From the NCBI GenBank assembly GCA_011524525.1, contig WTKE01000025.1, positions 1-64,000 on the forward strand: a DNA stretch of 64,000 bases, written 5' to 3'. Position 1 is the first letter of the stretch, and the number at the start of each line of letters is the position of its first letter. Shown piece by piece: positions 56,196-64,000 of this stretch. Both the position numbers and the translations under genes were made by a program. The notes under the pieces are model-generated. The model had not been told where the DNA came from. It was given only the letters and a program-made list of their open reading frames with translations, and did not search any database. The stretch is from Bacillus sp. (in: firmicutes). Lineage in GTDB: Bacteria; Bacillota; Bacilli; Bacillales; Cytobacillaceae.

Positions 56196-56645
56196 TTACC
56201 ACCTCGTATCTTCGTATTCTGTTTCTTGCATCAGTTGCGAGATATTGCCTGAAACCTCAACATTATCAGGAGTACATAAGAAAATTTCTGCACCAATCTT
56301 TTGAATATCTCCACCGATGGCATATACAGTTCCACTTAAAAAATCAACTATGCGTTTTGCCTGGTCCCGTTCAATTCTGTGTAAATTCACAACAACTGCC
56401 CGACGATTTTTTAATTGATCTGCAATTTCTTGCGCTTCTGCATACACTCTTGGTTCAATTAAAACAACCTTTGAAGATTTTTGTACACTCTGTAAGCTTA
56501 CTACGTTCTGTTTTGGAGACACACTTTGTTGCTGTTGTTGTGGTTGTTTTTGCGGCTTTGCAGCTGGAGCCTCGTACTCTTCTTCTTCATATTCATATTC
56601 ATCATCTAGGAAAAAAAATGTTTTAAATTTTGATTTAAGACTCAT
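56196..56645 (-). CDS. sepF: Cell division protein SepF
   Basis: SepF tethers FtsZ to the membrane and bundles it into the septal ring. The N-terminal [13 protein letters not shown] is an amphipathic membrane-binding helix; an acidic then glutamine-rich linker (residues about 15-50, [11 protein letters not shown]) follows; the C-terminal domain (about 58-140) with [28 protein letters not shown] forms the polymerising, FtsZ-binding fold. Length 149. It lies 17 bp after ylmE. Confidence 0.97.
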   Translation of the reverse strand: MSLKSKFKTFFFLDDEYEYEEEEYEAPAAKPQKQPQQQQQSVSPKQNVVSLQSVQKSSKVVLIEPRVYAEAQEIADQLKNRRAVVVNLHRIERDQAKRIVDFLSGTVYAIGGDIQKIGAEIFLCTPDNVEVSGNISQLMQETEYEDTRW

Positions 56646-56662
56646 TCATTACACCTCCCACA

Positions 56663-57337
56663 CTATTCGCCCACTAAAGCGGTGCCGATTCGGATCATCG
56701 TAGCCCCTTCTTCAATGGCAATTTCAAAATCATTAGACATACCCATCGAAAGCTCCTTACATGGAGCATAAGGTAAATCAATATGTTGAATTTCAAGCTG
56801 AAGTTTTTTTAACGTTTGAAAGCATTGTCTAATGATCGTAGCGTCCTCAGTAAAGGGAGCCATCGTCATTAGTCCTTCTACTCTAATTTTAGGGAATTTT
56901 TCTAGTTCCTTTATAAATGGTACCACCATTTCAGGCGTTAATCCATGCTTTGATTCTTCGCCTGACGCATTCACCTGTACGAAGCAAGAAATCGTTCTAT
57001 CTCCGCCTCTTGCATTTATCTCCTTTGCCAAGGACTCACGATCTAAAGAGTGAATATAATCCACTTTATCTATGATATTTTTTACCTTCCTTGTTTGAAG
57101 AGTTCCGATAAAATGCCAGGTAGGCTTGTCCCCTATAGTGTTCCACTTTTCAAGAAGGCCTTCGTCACGGTTTTCACCAAGATGTGTTACCCCACATTCT
57201 ATTGCCTCTAACGCTCTTTCTGTCGTTACATATTTTGTTACAGCAATGATTTTTACTTCCTCTGGATCTCTATTGCTCCTTTTACATGCCACATTTACCT
57301 TTTCCTGGAGCATACGTAGATTTTCACTAACTTTCAT
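56663..57337 (-). CDS. ylmE: PLP homeostasis protein YlmE (YggS/PLPBP family)
   Basis: Binds pyridoxal phosphate and helps keep free PLP and amino-acid pools in balance; no catalytic activity is established. The PLP lysine is K35 in IIAVTKYVT, with HFIGTLQTRK and ELSMGMSNDFEIAIEEGATMIRIG closing the alanine-racemase-like barrel. The ORF track starts eight codons upstream; the ATG at 57337 overlaps the pgeF stop as ATGA and gives the family start (224 residues). Confidence 0.95.
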   Translation of the reverse strand: MKVSENLRMLQEKVNVACKRSNRDPEEVKIIAVTKYVTTERALEAIECGVTHLGENRDEGLLEKWNTIGDKPTWHFIGTLQTRKVKNIIDKVDYIHSLDRESLAKEINARGGDRTISCFVQVNASGEESKHGLTPEMVVPFIKELEKFPKIRVEGLMTMAPFTEDATIIRQCFQTLKKLQLEIQHIDLPYAPCKELSMGMSNDFEIAIEEGATMIRIGTALVGE

Positions 57338-58164
57338 TCTCTCGATTGCTCCTCCTTCCAACCAATAAAACTCATCATCCGACCCGTTTTCCCCTTGTCT
57401 CTTCGGTGGGAGAAAAAATAATTAGAATCACAACTCGTACATAAATCAGTTACTTGAATATTTGACTCATTTATTCCTGCTTTGAGGAGAATCAGTTTAT
57501 TTAACTCTTTTAAATTTAAGTGGTATTGGTTATCTTTGATTCGATTATATGGTTTTTTTTCGACATCTTCCACTAAATTTTCCACAAATGAAATGACTTT
57601 ATCATCTACAATATAACATTTTTCGCAAATCGAGGGGCCAATTACTGCGAAAATTTCCGAAACTGGAATATTTTCGTCCTCAAATACAGTTATCACACTT
57701 TTCGCGATCCCTCCAACTGTTCCTTTCCACCCTGCATGAGCAATTGCAATTGCTTCGTATTTTGGAGCAATAAAATAGAGCGGAACACAGTCAGCAAAGC
57801 ACAATGTTAAAAGCAGGTTTTTATCATAAGTAAAGAAAGCATCGGTATCCCTGAAAGCATTGGCATATGAATTTGAACCAAACCCACGGTCATGTACGTA
57901 GACTTTTTTCACATGTACATCATGCGTCTGCTCGGCACCCACCCAATGATTTAACGGGATACCAGTACTTTTTGACAAGATTTCTCGATTTAAGCAAACA
58001 TCCTTTTCCTGATCACCAACGTGAAATCCTGTATTTAATGTTGAGAAGGAGTTCTTACTTTGTCCTCCGTTTTTTGTGGTAAAACCCGCAACAAGTCCAT
58101 CGAAACGATCGGTCCAATCTTTTATGATGAAATGAGACGTCTCTTTTAGAATAAATGGTTCCAT
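57334..58164 (-). CDS. pgeF: PgeF/YlmD multicopper-like purine nucleoside or peptidoglycan-editing enzyme
   Basis: A 276-residue member of the YfiH/LACC1 family. Family members have been shown to act on adenosine/inosine and, in E. coli, to edit peptidoglycan amino acids. Zinc/active-site motifs visible are HVGDQ, FADCVPLYF, AHAGWKGT and GPSICEKCYIV. It overlaps ylmE by 4 bp and follows ylmC in the division cluster. The physiological substrate here cannot be told from sequence. Confidence 0.9.
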   Translation of the reverse strand: MEPFILKETSHFIIKDWTDRFDGLVAGFTTKNGGQSKNSFSTLNTGFHVGDQEKDVCLNREILSKSTGIPLNHWVGAEQTHDVHVKKVYVHDRGFGSNSYANAFRDTDAFFTYDKNLLLTLCFADCVPLYFIAPKYEAIAIAHAGWKGTVGGIAKSVITVFEDENIPVSEIFAVIGPSICEKCYIVDDKVISFVENLVEDVEKKPYNRIKDNQYHLNLKELNKLILLKAGINESNIQVTDLCTSCDSNYFFSHRRDKGKTGRMMSFIGWKEEQSRE

Positions 58165-58239
58165 TATAAAAACCTCAATTGTTTGTTGATTTTTCTATAG
58201 TTTACCATAATTCGCAGGATACTCCCAGTGAATTCAGGC

Positions 58240-58512
58240 TTACTTGGCTTCTGCTTCATCATATTGCCCTTCACTAAATCCTCTATAACGAACTAAAATG
58301 ACATCCTCGCCGATTTTAAGGATATTTCTCCAAGAAATAATAATCTCTTCTTCTTTTCCAAAGAAGCCTAACACCCGTCCATTACCACTCACGATAATAG
58401 CCTCAATTTTTCCATTCGATAGGTTTATTTCTATATCACTAATATTCCCTAACTTTTTTCCATCTGCAACATTGACCACATCTTTAATTTGAAATTCTGA
58501 AATTTTCACCAT
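58240..58512 (-). CDS. ylmC: PRC-barrel protein YlmC/YmxH family
   Basis: A 90-residue PRC-barrel protein (VVNVADGKKLGNISDIEINLSNGKIEAIIV) of the YlmC/YmxH family, found mainly in spore formers; a family member has been implicated in SigE-stage gene expression. It lies downstream of sigG after a terminator. Upstream I see CATATATT, similar to a SigE -10, but no convincing -35. The function is not established. Confidence 0.9.
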   Translation of the reverse strand: MVKISEFQIKDVVNVADGKKLGNISDIEINLSNGKIEAIIVSGNGRVLGFFGKEEEIIISWRNILKIGEDVILVRYRGFSEGQYDEAEAK

Positions 58513-58582
58513 TTCATTTCACTCCCGACTATTCGATAGTTAAATATATGAAGATGGGAGGAGGATTCATGATTGTTTTATA

Positions 58583-58612
58583 CAAAAAAAACTACCGAGA
58601 CGAGTCGGTAGT
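58583..58612 (-). terminator. Intrinsic terminator after sigG
   Basis: An 8 bp perfect stem ACTACCGA / TCGGTAGT with a 6-base loop is followed by eight T on the minus strand, directly after the sigG stop codon. Confidence 0.93.
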
Positions 58613-59392
58613 TTATGTTTGTATGTTTTTATTCATTTGTTTAATAGCAGCTTTTTCTAATCTGGATACTTGTGCTTGGGAGATTCCAATTTCTTCGGCT
58701 ACTTCCATTTGAGTTTTACCTTGGAAGAATCGTTTTCTTAGAATGAGCTTTTCTCTTTCGTTTAGACGTCTCATTCCTTCTTTTAAGGCAATTTCCTCAA
58801 TCCATTGAACATCCTTGTTACGTTCATCACTCAATTGATCCATCACATAGATTGGATCTCCTCCATCGTTATAGATTGGCTCAAATAACGAAACAGGATC
58901 TTGAATCGCATCTAAAGCAAATACAATTTCTTCATGAGAAACATCTAGTACTTTTGCTATTTCTTCAGCAGTTGGCTCCTTTGACGTCTCACTCATTAGT
59001 TTTTCTCGGACTTGTAAGGCTTTGTACGCAATATCTCTTAAAGAACGAGATACACGAATTGGGTTGTTATCTCTTAAGTATCGTCGGATTTCTCCGATTA
59101 TCATCGGAACAGCATAAGTAGAGAATTTTACGTTTTGACCTAGGTCAAAATTATCAATTGATTTCATCAACCCGATACACCCAACTTGAAACAGGTCATC
59201 AACAAACTCACCACGATTGTTAAATCGCTGAATGACACTTAACACAAGTCGTAAGTTCCCATTCACGAGCTTTTCTCGGGCTGTTATATCCCCGGCTTGC
59301 ATTTCTTTGAAGAGTAAACGCATTTCTTCATTTTTTAAAACTGGTAACTTAGATGTATCAACACCGCAAATTTCAACTTTATTACGAGTCAA
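58613..59392 (-). CDS. sigG: Forespore sigma factor SigG
   Basis: SigG directs late forespore transcription. Region 2 (NGNLRLVLSVIQRFNNRGE..DDLFQVGCIGLMKSIDNFD) and region 4 (GKTQMEVAEEIGISQAQVSRLEKAAIKQM) are nearly identical to B. subtilis. The ORF track extends 29 codons upstream; the real start is a TTG at 59392 (MTRNKVEICGVDTSKLP, 259 residues) behind GGAGGGAAAAGAA. A short hairpin covers that ribosome-binding site. It has its own SigF/SigG-type promoter downstream of the sigE terminator. Confidence 0.98.
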   Translation of the reverse strand: MTRNKVEICGVDTSKLPVLKNEEMRLLFKEMQAGDITAREKLVNGNLRLVLSVIQRFNNRGEFVDDLFQVGCIGLMKSIDNFDLGQNVKFSTYAVPMIIGEIRRYLRDNNPIRVSRSLRDIAYKALQVREKLMSETSKEPTAEEIAKVLDVSHEEIVFALDAIQDPVSLFEPIYNDGGDPIYVMDQLSDERNKDVQWIEEIALKEGMRRLNEREKLILRKRFFQGKTQMEVAEEIGISQAQVSRLEKAAIKQMNKNIQT

Positions 59393-59400
59393 TTCTTTTC

Positions 59401-59414
59401 CCTCCTCACAGGAG
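59401..59414 (-). promoter_or_regulatory. Hairpin masking the sigG ribosome-binding site
   Basis: In the transcript CTCCT pairs with AGGAG around GTG; the right arm is the Shine-Dalgarno sequence of sigG (AGGAGGG). Only five base pairs, but it covers the core of the site. A translation-limiting stem-loop in the sigG leader is known from B. subtilis, so this fits. Confidence 0.6.
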
Positions 59415-59429
59415 CTGCTGTACAAAAAA

Positions 59430-59459
59430 CAGTATCTCCCCGAGAAGGAAAAATATGCA
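59430..59459 (-). promoter_or_regulatory. SigF/SigG-type promoter of sigG
   Basis: TGCATA (-35) and GATACTG (-10) are 17 bp apart on the minus strand, close to the SigG consensus TGAATA..CATACTA, with the G-rich GGGGAGATAC preceding the -10 as in SigF promoters. The -35 is also the downstream arm of the sigE terminator hairpin. Confidence 0.75.
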
Positions 59460-59480
59460 CATCCAAAATGGACATGCATA
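59446..59480 (-). terminator. Intrinsic terminator between sigE and sigG
   Basis: TATGCATGTCCA and TGGATGTGCATA form a 12 bp stem (two G-U) with loop TTT, followed by TTTTTCC, about 85 bp past sigE. It would block mother-cell spoIIGA-sigE transcripts from entering sigG. Confidence 0.85.
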
Positions 59481-59566
59481 CTTAGAATTCCTATAAATGG
59501 TTGTAGGACAAGGTATTACACATATAATTTTATCTTAAAAATTTTTTCTTTCAATAAAGAATCAGT

Positions 59567-60286
59567 CTAAACCATTTTATTAAACTCTTTCTTCAGTCTT
59601 TTAATAATTCTTTTTTCAAGCCTAGAAATATAAGATTGTGATATACCAAGCATGTCAGCGACATCTTTCTGGGTTTTTTCTTCCCCTGTACCTAATCCGA
59701 ATCTGAGCTCCATGATTTGTTTTTCACGGTCATTCAGCTGATGCAATGCTTTTAATAAAAGCTTTTTATCGACATTGGCTTCCAAATCTTTTGTAATAAT
59801 GTCTTCTTCTGTTCCTAACACATCGGACAATAACAGTTCGTTACCGTCCCAATCAATATTCAGGGGCTCATCAAAGGAAACTTCAGAACGAATTTTATTA
59901 TTTCTTCGTAAGTACATGAGTATTTCATTCTCGATACATCTTGATGCGTATGTAGCAAGCTTTATTTTCTTTTCGGGATTAAATGTGTTAACTGCCTTAA
60001 TTAACCCAATCGTCCCGATACTAATTAAATCCTCAATATTTATTCCTGTATTTTCAAACTTTCTAGCTATATATACGACAAGTCGTAGATTTCTCTCAAT
60101 GAGGATGGATCTCGCTGCTTTATCCCCGCTTGGAAGCTTTTGAAGCAACACTTCTTCTTCTTCTTTTGATAACGGAGGAGGCAACGCTTCACTTCCACCT
60201 ATATAGAAGACCTCATCTGTCTTGAGTCCTAGCTTGATTAATAATTTATACCAGTAATAAGAAAGTCGAAGTTTTATACTTTTCAT
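59567..60286 (-). CDS. sigE: Mother-cell sigma factor SigE (precursor)
   Basis: SigE runs early mother-cell sporulation genes after removal of its pro-sequence. The pro-region is [27 protein letters not shown] (27 residues, amphipathic, membrane-associating), followed by [13 protein letters not shown], the B. subtilis cleavage context. Regions 2 ([33 protein letters not shown]) and 4 are almost invariant. The ORF track adds 37 codons; GAAGGAGGACAACTC points to the ATG at 60286 (239 residues). It is 44 bp after spoIIGA. Confidence 0.98.
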   Translation of the reverse strand: MKSIKLRLSYYWYKLLIKLGLKTDEVFYIGGSEALPPPLSKEEEEVLLQKLPSGDKAARSILIERNLRLVVYIARKFENTGINIEDLISIGTIGLIKAVNTFNPEKKIKLATYASRCIENEILMYLRRNNKIRSEVSFDEPLNIDWDGNELLLSDVLGTEEDIITKDLEANVDKKLLLKALHQLNDREKQIMELRFGLGTGEEKTQKDVADMLGISQSYISRLEKRIIKRLKKEFNKMV

Positions 60287-60330
60287 GAGTTGTCCTCCTT
60301 CTAATTTTTGTTTTTCTGAGTATAGTATTA

Positions 60331-61269
60331 TTAGCTTACCTTTACATCTGATTTCACCTTTGCGACACCTGTTACCATCTTTGGATGAACAATACATTGA
60401 AACGTATTGTCAGAGGAAAGCTGCTGGGTTGTAAAGGAAACTAATCCTTTGTCCACTTGAATAATTTTTTCTTCCATCTCAATTTGAAGTTGGTCAGGCT
60501 TAATAGCAATAATAAGCTGATGCTCTTGTCCCATTACTTTATACGGGATAATTCGGAGCTTATTTTCCCATTCAGATGGAAGAGTGGAATTTCCATAGAT
60601 GATCTCATCCTTCTCACTTGAAAGTATCCTAATGGACTCAGGAATACTATCTAGTTGGTTATAGACAGAGACAAACATAACAGGCATTTTCGTAAGTGGA
60701 TCGTAAAGTTGATTACCACTATCAACAAGACCTCTACATGTGAATTGGCTTTCTCCAATCTGGATGCGAATAGAAACCATTTGATCAAATTGTATTTTCG
60801 TCATTTCAAATTGTTCAATATTTGATCTGGAGAAATGCCATGCAATCGGAAAGCCAATGAGAACAAAGAGCCAGCTAATCGGATCACCAAATCCCTTTAC
60901 ACTTCCTATAAGCACGGAAGAGGTCAATTGATTATCAAACTGAATGAAATAATGAACCCCTATAAGTGCTCCCCCTACCAAAAAGGTAACGAAATAGAAG
61001 GTCATCGTCGTACGTATAAAGGTACGTAATCTTTTGTATCCAAAGGTAACGAGAACCATCACTAAAGAAAATGCTAATTTCACAATAGGATGACCAGAAT
61101 AATTCTGAAAAGGAGTAAAAGCCAATATAATAATGAAGGATCCGATAAGTCCTCCACAAAACAGTCTCCAAATCTTATACTCTCTTTTTACTATTATGGC
61201 AGTTAAATAAAGAAGTAACGTATCGAAAAGGAGATTTAGCAGCCAAATCACATCTAAATATAGTGTCAA
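60331..61269 (-). CDS. spoIIGA: Pro-SigE protease SpoIIGA
   Basis: SpoIIGA is the membrane aspartic protease that matures SigE after a signal from SpoIIR. Five membrane helices lie in about 1-145; the C-terminal cytoplasmic domain has the catalytic Asp183 in [10 protein letters not shown]. Length 312. The start is TTG (TTGACACTA) behind GGAGGAAAATC. It is the first gene of the spoIIG operon, with a Spo0A-type promoter directly upstream. Confidence 0.97.
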   Translation of the reverse strand: MTLYLDVIWLLNLLFDTLLLYLTAIIVKREYKIWRLFCGGLIGSFIIILAFTPFQNYSGHPIVKLAFSLVMVLVTFGYKRLRTFIRTTMTFYFVTFLVGGALIGVHYFIQFDNQLTSSVLIGSVKGFGDPISWLFVLIGFPIAWHFSRSNIEQFEMTKIQFDQMVSIRIQIGESQFTCRGLVDSGNQLYDPLTKMPVMFVSVYNQLDSIPESIRILSSEKDEIIYGNSTLPSEWENKLRIIPYKVMGQEHQLIIAIKPDQLQIEMEEKIIQVDKGLVSFTTQQLSSDNTFQCIVHPKMVTGVAKVKSDVKVS

Positions 61270-61324
61270 AGATTTTCCTCCTTGCTCTTTTCTCCTTTTT
61301 CAATCTATTATTCTGTTATGGAAA

Positions 61325-61358
61325 AGTATAACGTACATAGATGTTGGAAGTGTGTCAC
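61325..61358 (-). promoter_or_regulatory. spoIIG promoter with 22 bp spacer
   Basis: GTGACA and TATACT are separated by exactly 22 bp, the unusual spacing known for the Spo0A-activated SigA promoter of spoIIG in B. subtilis. It lies about 55 bp upstream of the spoIIGA TTG. The -35 side reads TGTGTCACT on the plus strand, a weak Spo0A-box match. Confidence 0.88.
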
Positions 61359-61403
61359 TTTATGTACACAAAAAAGAAGAGATTTTCACAAATCCCTTCG
61401 TTT

Positions 61404-61412
61404 TTTGTCAAA
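61404..61412 (+). promoter_or_regulatory. Spo0A box upstream of spoIIG
   Basis: TTTGTCAAA is an exact match to the Spo0A box TTTGTCRAA. It is centred about 90 bp upstream of the predicted spoIIG start, matching the distal site 1 in B. subtilis. Confidence 0.8.
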
Positions 61413-61460
61413 ATTTCACATGTCAGGTTGGAAAAACAACTTTTCCTCTTAAACCAAAAT

Positions 61461-61493
61461 AAAAAACAGAATTCTATACGAATTCTGTTTTTT
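61461..61493 (-). terminator. Intrinsic terminator after ftsZ
   Basis: A perfect 14 bp stem, AAAAAACAGAATTC with GAATTCTGTTTTTT around GTATA, followed by ATTTTG on the minus strand, about 20 bp past ftsZ. Confidence 0.93.
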
Positions 61494-61511
61494 ATTTTGA
61501 TAGGGGTTTAC

Positions 61512-62657
61512 CTATCTTCTTCTATTTCGATTACGTAAGAACGTAGGTATATCTAACGTGTCATCACTGCTGTGTGAAGTAGTTGGACGTACAGGTTCAT
61601 TGTAATCCTCTTCACGAATGATTTCTCTTTGTGGCTTTGTAGGTGCAGCTGATTGTTTTTGTTGCCCAAATGATGGACGATTTGTTGGTTTTGGTTGAGA
61701 AATGTCTTCGTTGAATCCAGTCGCTATGACTGTTACAACAATCTCATCCTTTAAGTTATCATTGATTACTGATCCAAAGATCATGTTAACTTCTTGGTCT
61801 GATGCTGAAGCGACGATGTCTGCTGCTTCTTGTACTTCATATAAACTTAAATTTGACCCACCGGTAATGTTCATCAACACACCTTGAGCTCCATCGATGG
61901 ACTTTTCTAGCAGCGGAGATGAAATGGCTTTTTTCGCTGCTTCTGTTGCACGGTTTTCACCTGCAGCTACACCAATTCCCATAAGAGCTGATCCTTTGTT
62001 AGACATAATTGTCTTTACGTCAGCAAAGTCTAAGTTGATAAGTCCTGGTGTGGCAATAAGGTCAGAAATACCTTGAACCCCTTGACGAAGAACGTTGTCA
62101 GCTTCACGGAAAGCTTCAAGCATTGGAGTACTTTTATCCACAATTTCAAGAAGACGATCGTTTGGAATCACAATAAGTGTATCAACCGCTTCCTTCATAG
62201 ACGAAATTCCGCCTTGAGCTTGAGTCGAACGCTTTCTACCTTCAAACGTAAACGGTCTTGTTACAACACCTACTGTTAATGCTCCTAACTCCCGGGCGAT
62301 TTGAGCAATGACTGGCGCAGCTCCTGTTCCAGTTCCGCCACCCATACCAGCTGTTACGAAAACCATATCCGCACCAGCTAACACTTCTTCAATTTGTTCT
62401 CTACTTTCTTCAGCTGCTTTTTTTCCAACCTCAGGGTTTGCTCCCGCTCCAAGTCCGCGAGTAAGCTTTCCCCCAATTTGCATTCTAGTTTCTGCCTTCG
62501 ATAAATTCAATGCCTGAGCATCTGTATTTACAGCAATAAACTCGACACCCTGGACGCCATGCTCAATCATACGATTAACAGCATTATTTCCGCCTCCACC
62601 AACGCCGATTACTTTTATAGTTGCCAATGAATCTAAATTTGTATCAAATTCCAACAT
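61512..62657 (-). CDS. ftsZ: Cell division GTPase FtsZ
   Basis: FtsZ polymerises into the division ring. GGGTGTG at 106-112 is the tubulin signature; the T7 loop [11 protein letters not shown] supplies the catalytic residues; a variable proline/glutamine-rich linker (about 320-360) leads to the conserved tail [17 protein letters not shown] that binds FtsA and SepF. The ORF track adds 14 codons; GGAGGATACGTC gives the ATG at 62657 (381 residues). It lies 51 bp after ftsA. Confidence 0.98.
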   Translation of the reverse strand: MLEFDTNLDSLATIKVIGVGGGGNNAVNRMIEHGVQGVEFIAVNTDAQALNLSKAETRMQIGGKLTRGLGAGANPEVGKKAAEESREQIEEVLAGADMVFVTAGMGGGTGTGAAPVIAQIARELGALTVGVVTRPFTFEGRKRSTQAQGGISSMKEAVDTLIVIPNDRLLEIVDKSTPMLEAFREADNVLRQGVQGISDLIATPGLINLDFADVKTIMSNKGSALMGIGVAAGENRATEAAKKAISSPLLEKSIDGAQGVLMNITGGSNLSLYEVQEAADIVASASDQEVNMIFGSVINDNLKDEIVVTVIATGFNEDISQPKPTNRPSFGQQKQSAAPTKPQREIIREEDYNEPVRPTTSHSSDDTLDIPTFLRNRNRRR

Positions 62658-62708
62658 GACGTATCCTCCTAATTCGTCGATATTCCCGGTAGCGGTCAAT
62701 TGAAAACA

Positions 62709-63992
62709 CTATTCAAAAAAGTAACCAAGGAATTTTTTCACTCGTGATGTCATTTTTTCTTCCGGCTGCTTGTCCGGTTTAGCTTTTGGTTGTGGCTGCT
62801 TTTGAACTCTTTTTTCCTTTGTTTCAGAGGCAGCCGTACTGTTACCAATAGACCGACCTTGTATTTTAGCATTTTTATAAGCGAATTTTATTAAACCGAC
62901 AGCAGTCGTGTATTGCGGCTCACGCACTCCAATATAATCAGGAATGGCAATCCGTACTCGGTTTTGGAAAACCACTTGAGCTAATTCAAGAATTCCTTGG
63001 GTGTTTGCAACTCCACCTGACAACACATAACCACCAGGTAAATCACGAATCCCCAAACGTCTAATTTCATTTTGAATAAGGTCGAAAATCTCTTCCATTC
63101 TTGCTTCAATAATATCAGAAACTTCAAGCTGATTAAATTGTTGATGCTGATCACTTCCGATAATTGGTACGCTAAACACTTCTTCCTCGGAAGCATGGTC
63201 ATAAAATGCATGTCCATGTTTTGTTTTTATTTTCTCAGCATCTTCAGTAGATGTGCGAAGACCAATTGAGATATCTTTTGTTATATGATCTCCACCAACT
63301 GGAAGTACACTTGTTGCTCGTAAAAAGCCTTGTTCAAAGACACTAATGGTTGTTGACCCTCCACCTATATCAACGAGTGCCACCCCTAAGTTTTTTTCAT
63401 CCTTTGAGAGTGCAAAGGCACCAGAAGCAAGTGGTTGTAAAGTAATATCAAGGATTTCTAATCCAGAACGTTCTACGCATCGAAGAGTATTATGTAAAAT
63501 CGTCTTAGAACCTGTAATTATCGTTCCTTCCATTTCTAGCCTTACACCTATCATTCCCCGTGGATCATTAATTTCATCTAATCCATCAACAATAAATTGC
63601 TTCGGAATGACATCAATAATCTCACGCTCAGGTGGAATAGAAATCACCTGTGCTGCATCAATTACTCGAGCTACATCATCGTTGGTAATTTCACGGTTTT
63701 CACTAGAAACGGCTACTACACCATGACATGGCTGTAACATCACATGATTTCCAGTTACGCCAACAATTACCTTATTAATTTCCATGCCTATCATTCTCTC
63801 AGCTTGTTCTATTGCCTTTCTAATAGAATGAACGGTTTCATCTATATCAACAATGGATCCTTTTCTGAGTCCTTCGGATTTAACATTGCCAACACCAATA
63901 ATATTCAAAGAGTCATTGACCATTTCCCCAATGATCACTTTTACACTGGATGTACCGATGTCAAGACTTACATATATTTCATTGCTGTTCAT
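62709..63992 (-). CDS. ftsA: Cell division protein FtsA
   Basis: An actin-like ATPase that anchors FtsZ to the membrane. The N-terminal MNSNEIYVSLDIGTSSVKVIIGEM is the phosphate-1 motif; VALVDIGGGSTTISVF is phosphate-2; GGVANTQGILELA is the adenosine motif; the SHS2 (1C) domain lies at about 85-165. A lysine/proline-rich linker precedes the C-terminal amphipathic membrane helix MTSRVKKFLGYFFE. Length 427. Coding is complete, but most of the upstream region lies beyond the window. Confidence 0.98.
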   Translation of the reverse strand: MNSNEIYVSLDIGTSSVKVIIGEMVNDSLNIIGVGNVKSEGLRKGSIVDIDETVHSIRKAIEQAERMIGMEINKVIVGVTGNHVMLQPCHGVVAVSSENREITNDDVARVIDAAQVISIPPEREIIDVIPKQFIVDGLDEINDPRGMIGVRLEMEGTIITGSKTILHNTLRCVERSGLEILDITLQPLASGAFALSKDEKNLGVALVDIGGGSTTISVFEQGFLRATSVLPVGGDHITKDISIGLRTSTEDAEKIKTKHGHAFYDHASEEEVFSVPIIGSDQHQQFNQLEVSDIIEARMEEIFDLIQNEIRRLGIRDLPGGYVLSGGVANTQGILELAQVVFQNRVRIAIPDYIGVREPQYTTAVGLIKFAYKNAKIQGRSIGNSTAASETKEKRVQKQPQPKAKPDKQPEEKMTSRVKKFLGYFFE

Positions 63993-64000
63993 TCTTTGGC

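Noticed and set aside
58513-58582. SigE promoter in front of ylmC
   Set aside because: CATATATT resembles a SigE -10, but nothing at the right distance fits the -35; too weak to list as a promoter.

Overview
This window is a block of core chromosome from an endospore-forming member of the Bacillaceae. It is AT-rich by eye and carries SpoVM, SpoIIGA, SigE and SigG. Protein sequences and gene order match the B. subtilis region from ftsA to rpsP, read here mostly on the minus strand. I count 61 genes; rpsP is cut by the left edge and the ribosome-binding region of ftsA is cut by the right edge. Only rpmB and rqcH are on the plus strand. I could not assign a species.

Following transcription from right to left: ftsA-ftsZ (divisome); spoIIGA-sigE-sigG (the mother-cell and forespore sigma-factor switch); ylmC, pgeF, ylmE, sepF, ylmG, ylmH, divIVA (a division and cell-pole cluster); ileS behind a T-box; ylyA, lspA and an RluD-type pseudouridine synthase; then pyrR-pyrP-pyrB-pyrC-carA-carB-pyrK-pyrD-pyrF-pyrE, the whole de novo UMP pathway with three PyrR-type attenuators. 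Next, rqcH (plus strand) diverges from a P-type calcium ATPase gene. After it come yicC-like yloC, remA, gmk, rpoZ, coaBC, priA, def, fmt, rsmB, rlmN, prpC, prkC, rsgA, rpe and thiN, a long run linking nucleotide supply, translation start and Ser/Thr signalling. Then spoVM; rpmB divergent from yloU-fakA; sdaAB-sdaAA-recG; the FapR-controlled fapR-plsX-fabD-fabG-acpP lipid operon; rnc-smc-ftsY; and ylxM-ffh followed by rpsP.

Regulation is unusually readable. A near-perfect spoIIG promoter has a 22 bp spacer and an exact Spo0A box. A SigF/SigG-type promoter precedes sigG. A FapR operator sits just downstream of the fapR promoter. Strong SigA promoters precede pyrR, ileS, rpsP and ylxM, and most transcription units end in clear intrinsic terminators. 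Several starts were moved from the ORF track to downstream codons with good ribosome-binding sites, including several TTG and GTG starts.

I found no obviously new multi-gene system; this is conserved core. The least explained sequence is a structured non-coding element of about 145 bp between acpP and rnc, a nested palindrome in the rqcH/pyrE terminator, a terminator-like hairpin in the rqcH leader, a perfect palindrome in the divIVA leader, and promoter elements embedded in terminators or stop codons. Compared with my memory of B. subtilis, the cysH-to-sirC sulfate-assimilation block (between pyrE and rqcH) and the bpr gene (between ftsZ and spoIIGA) are absent.
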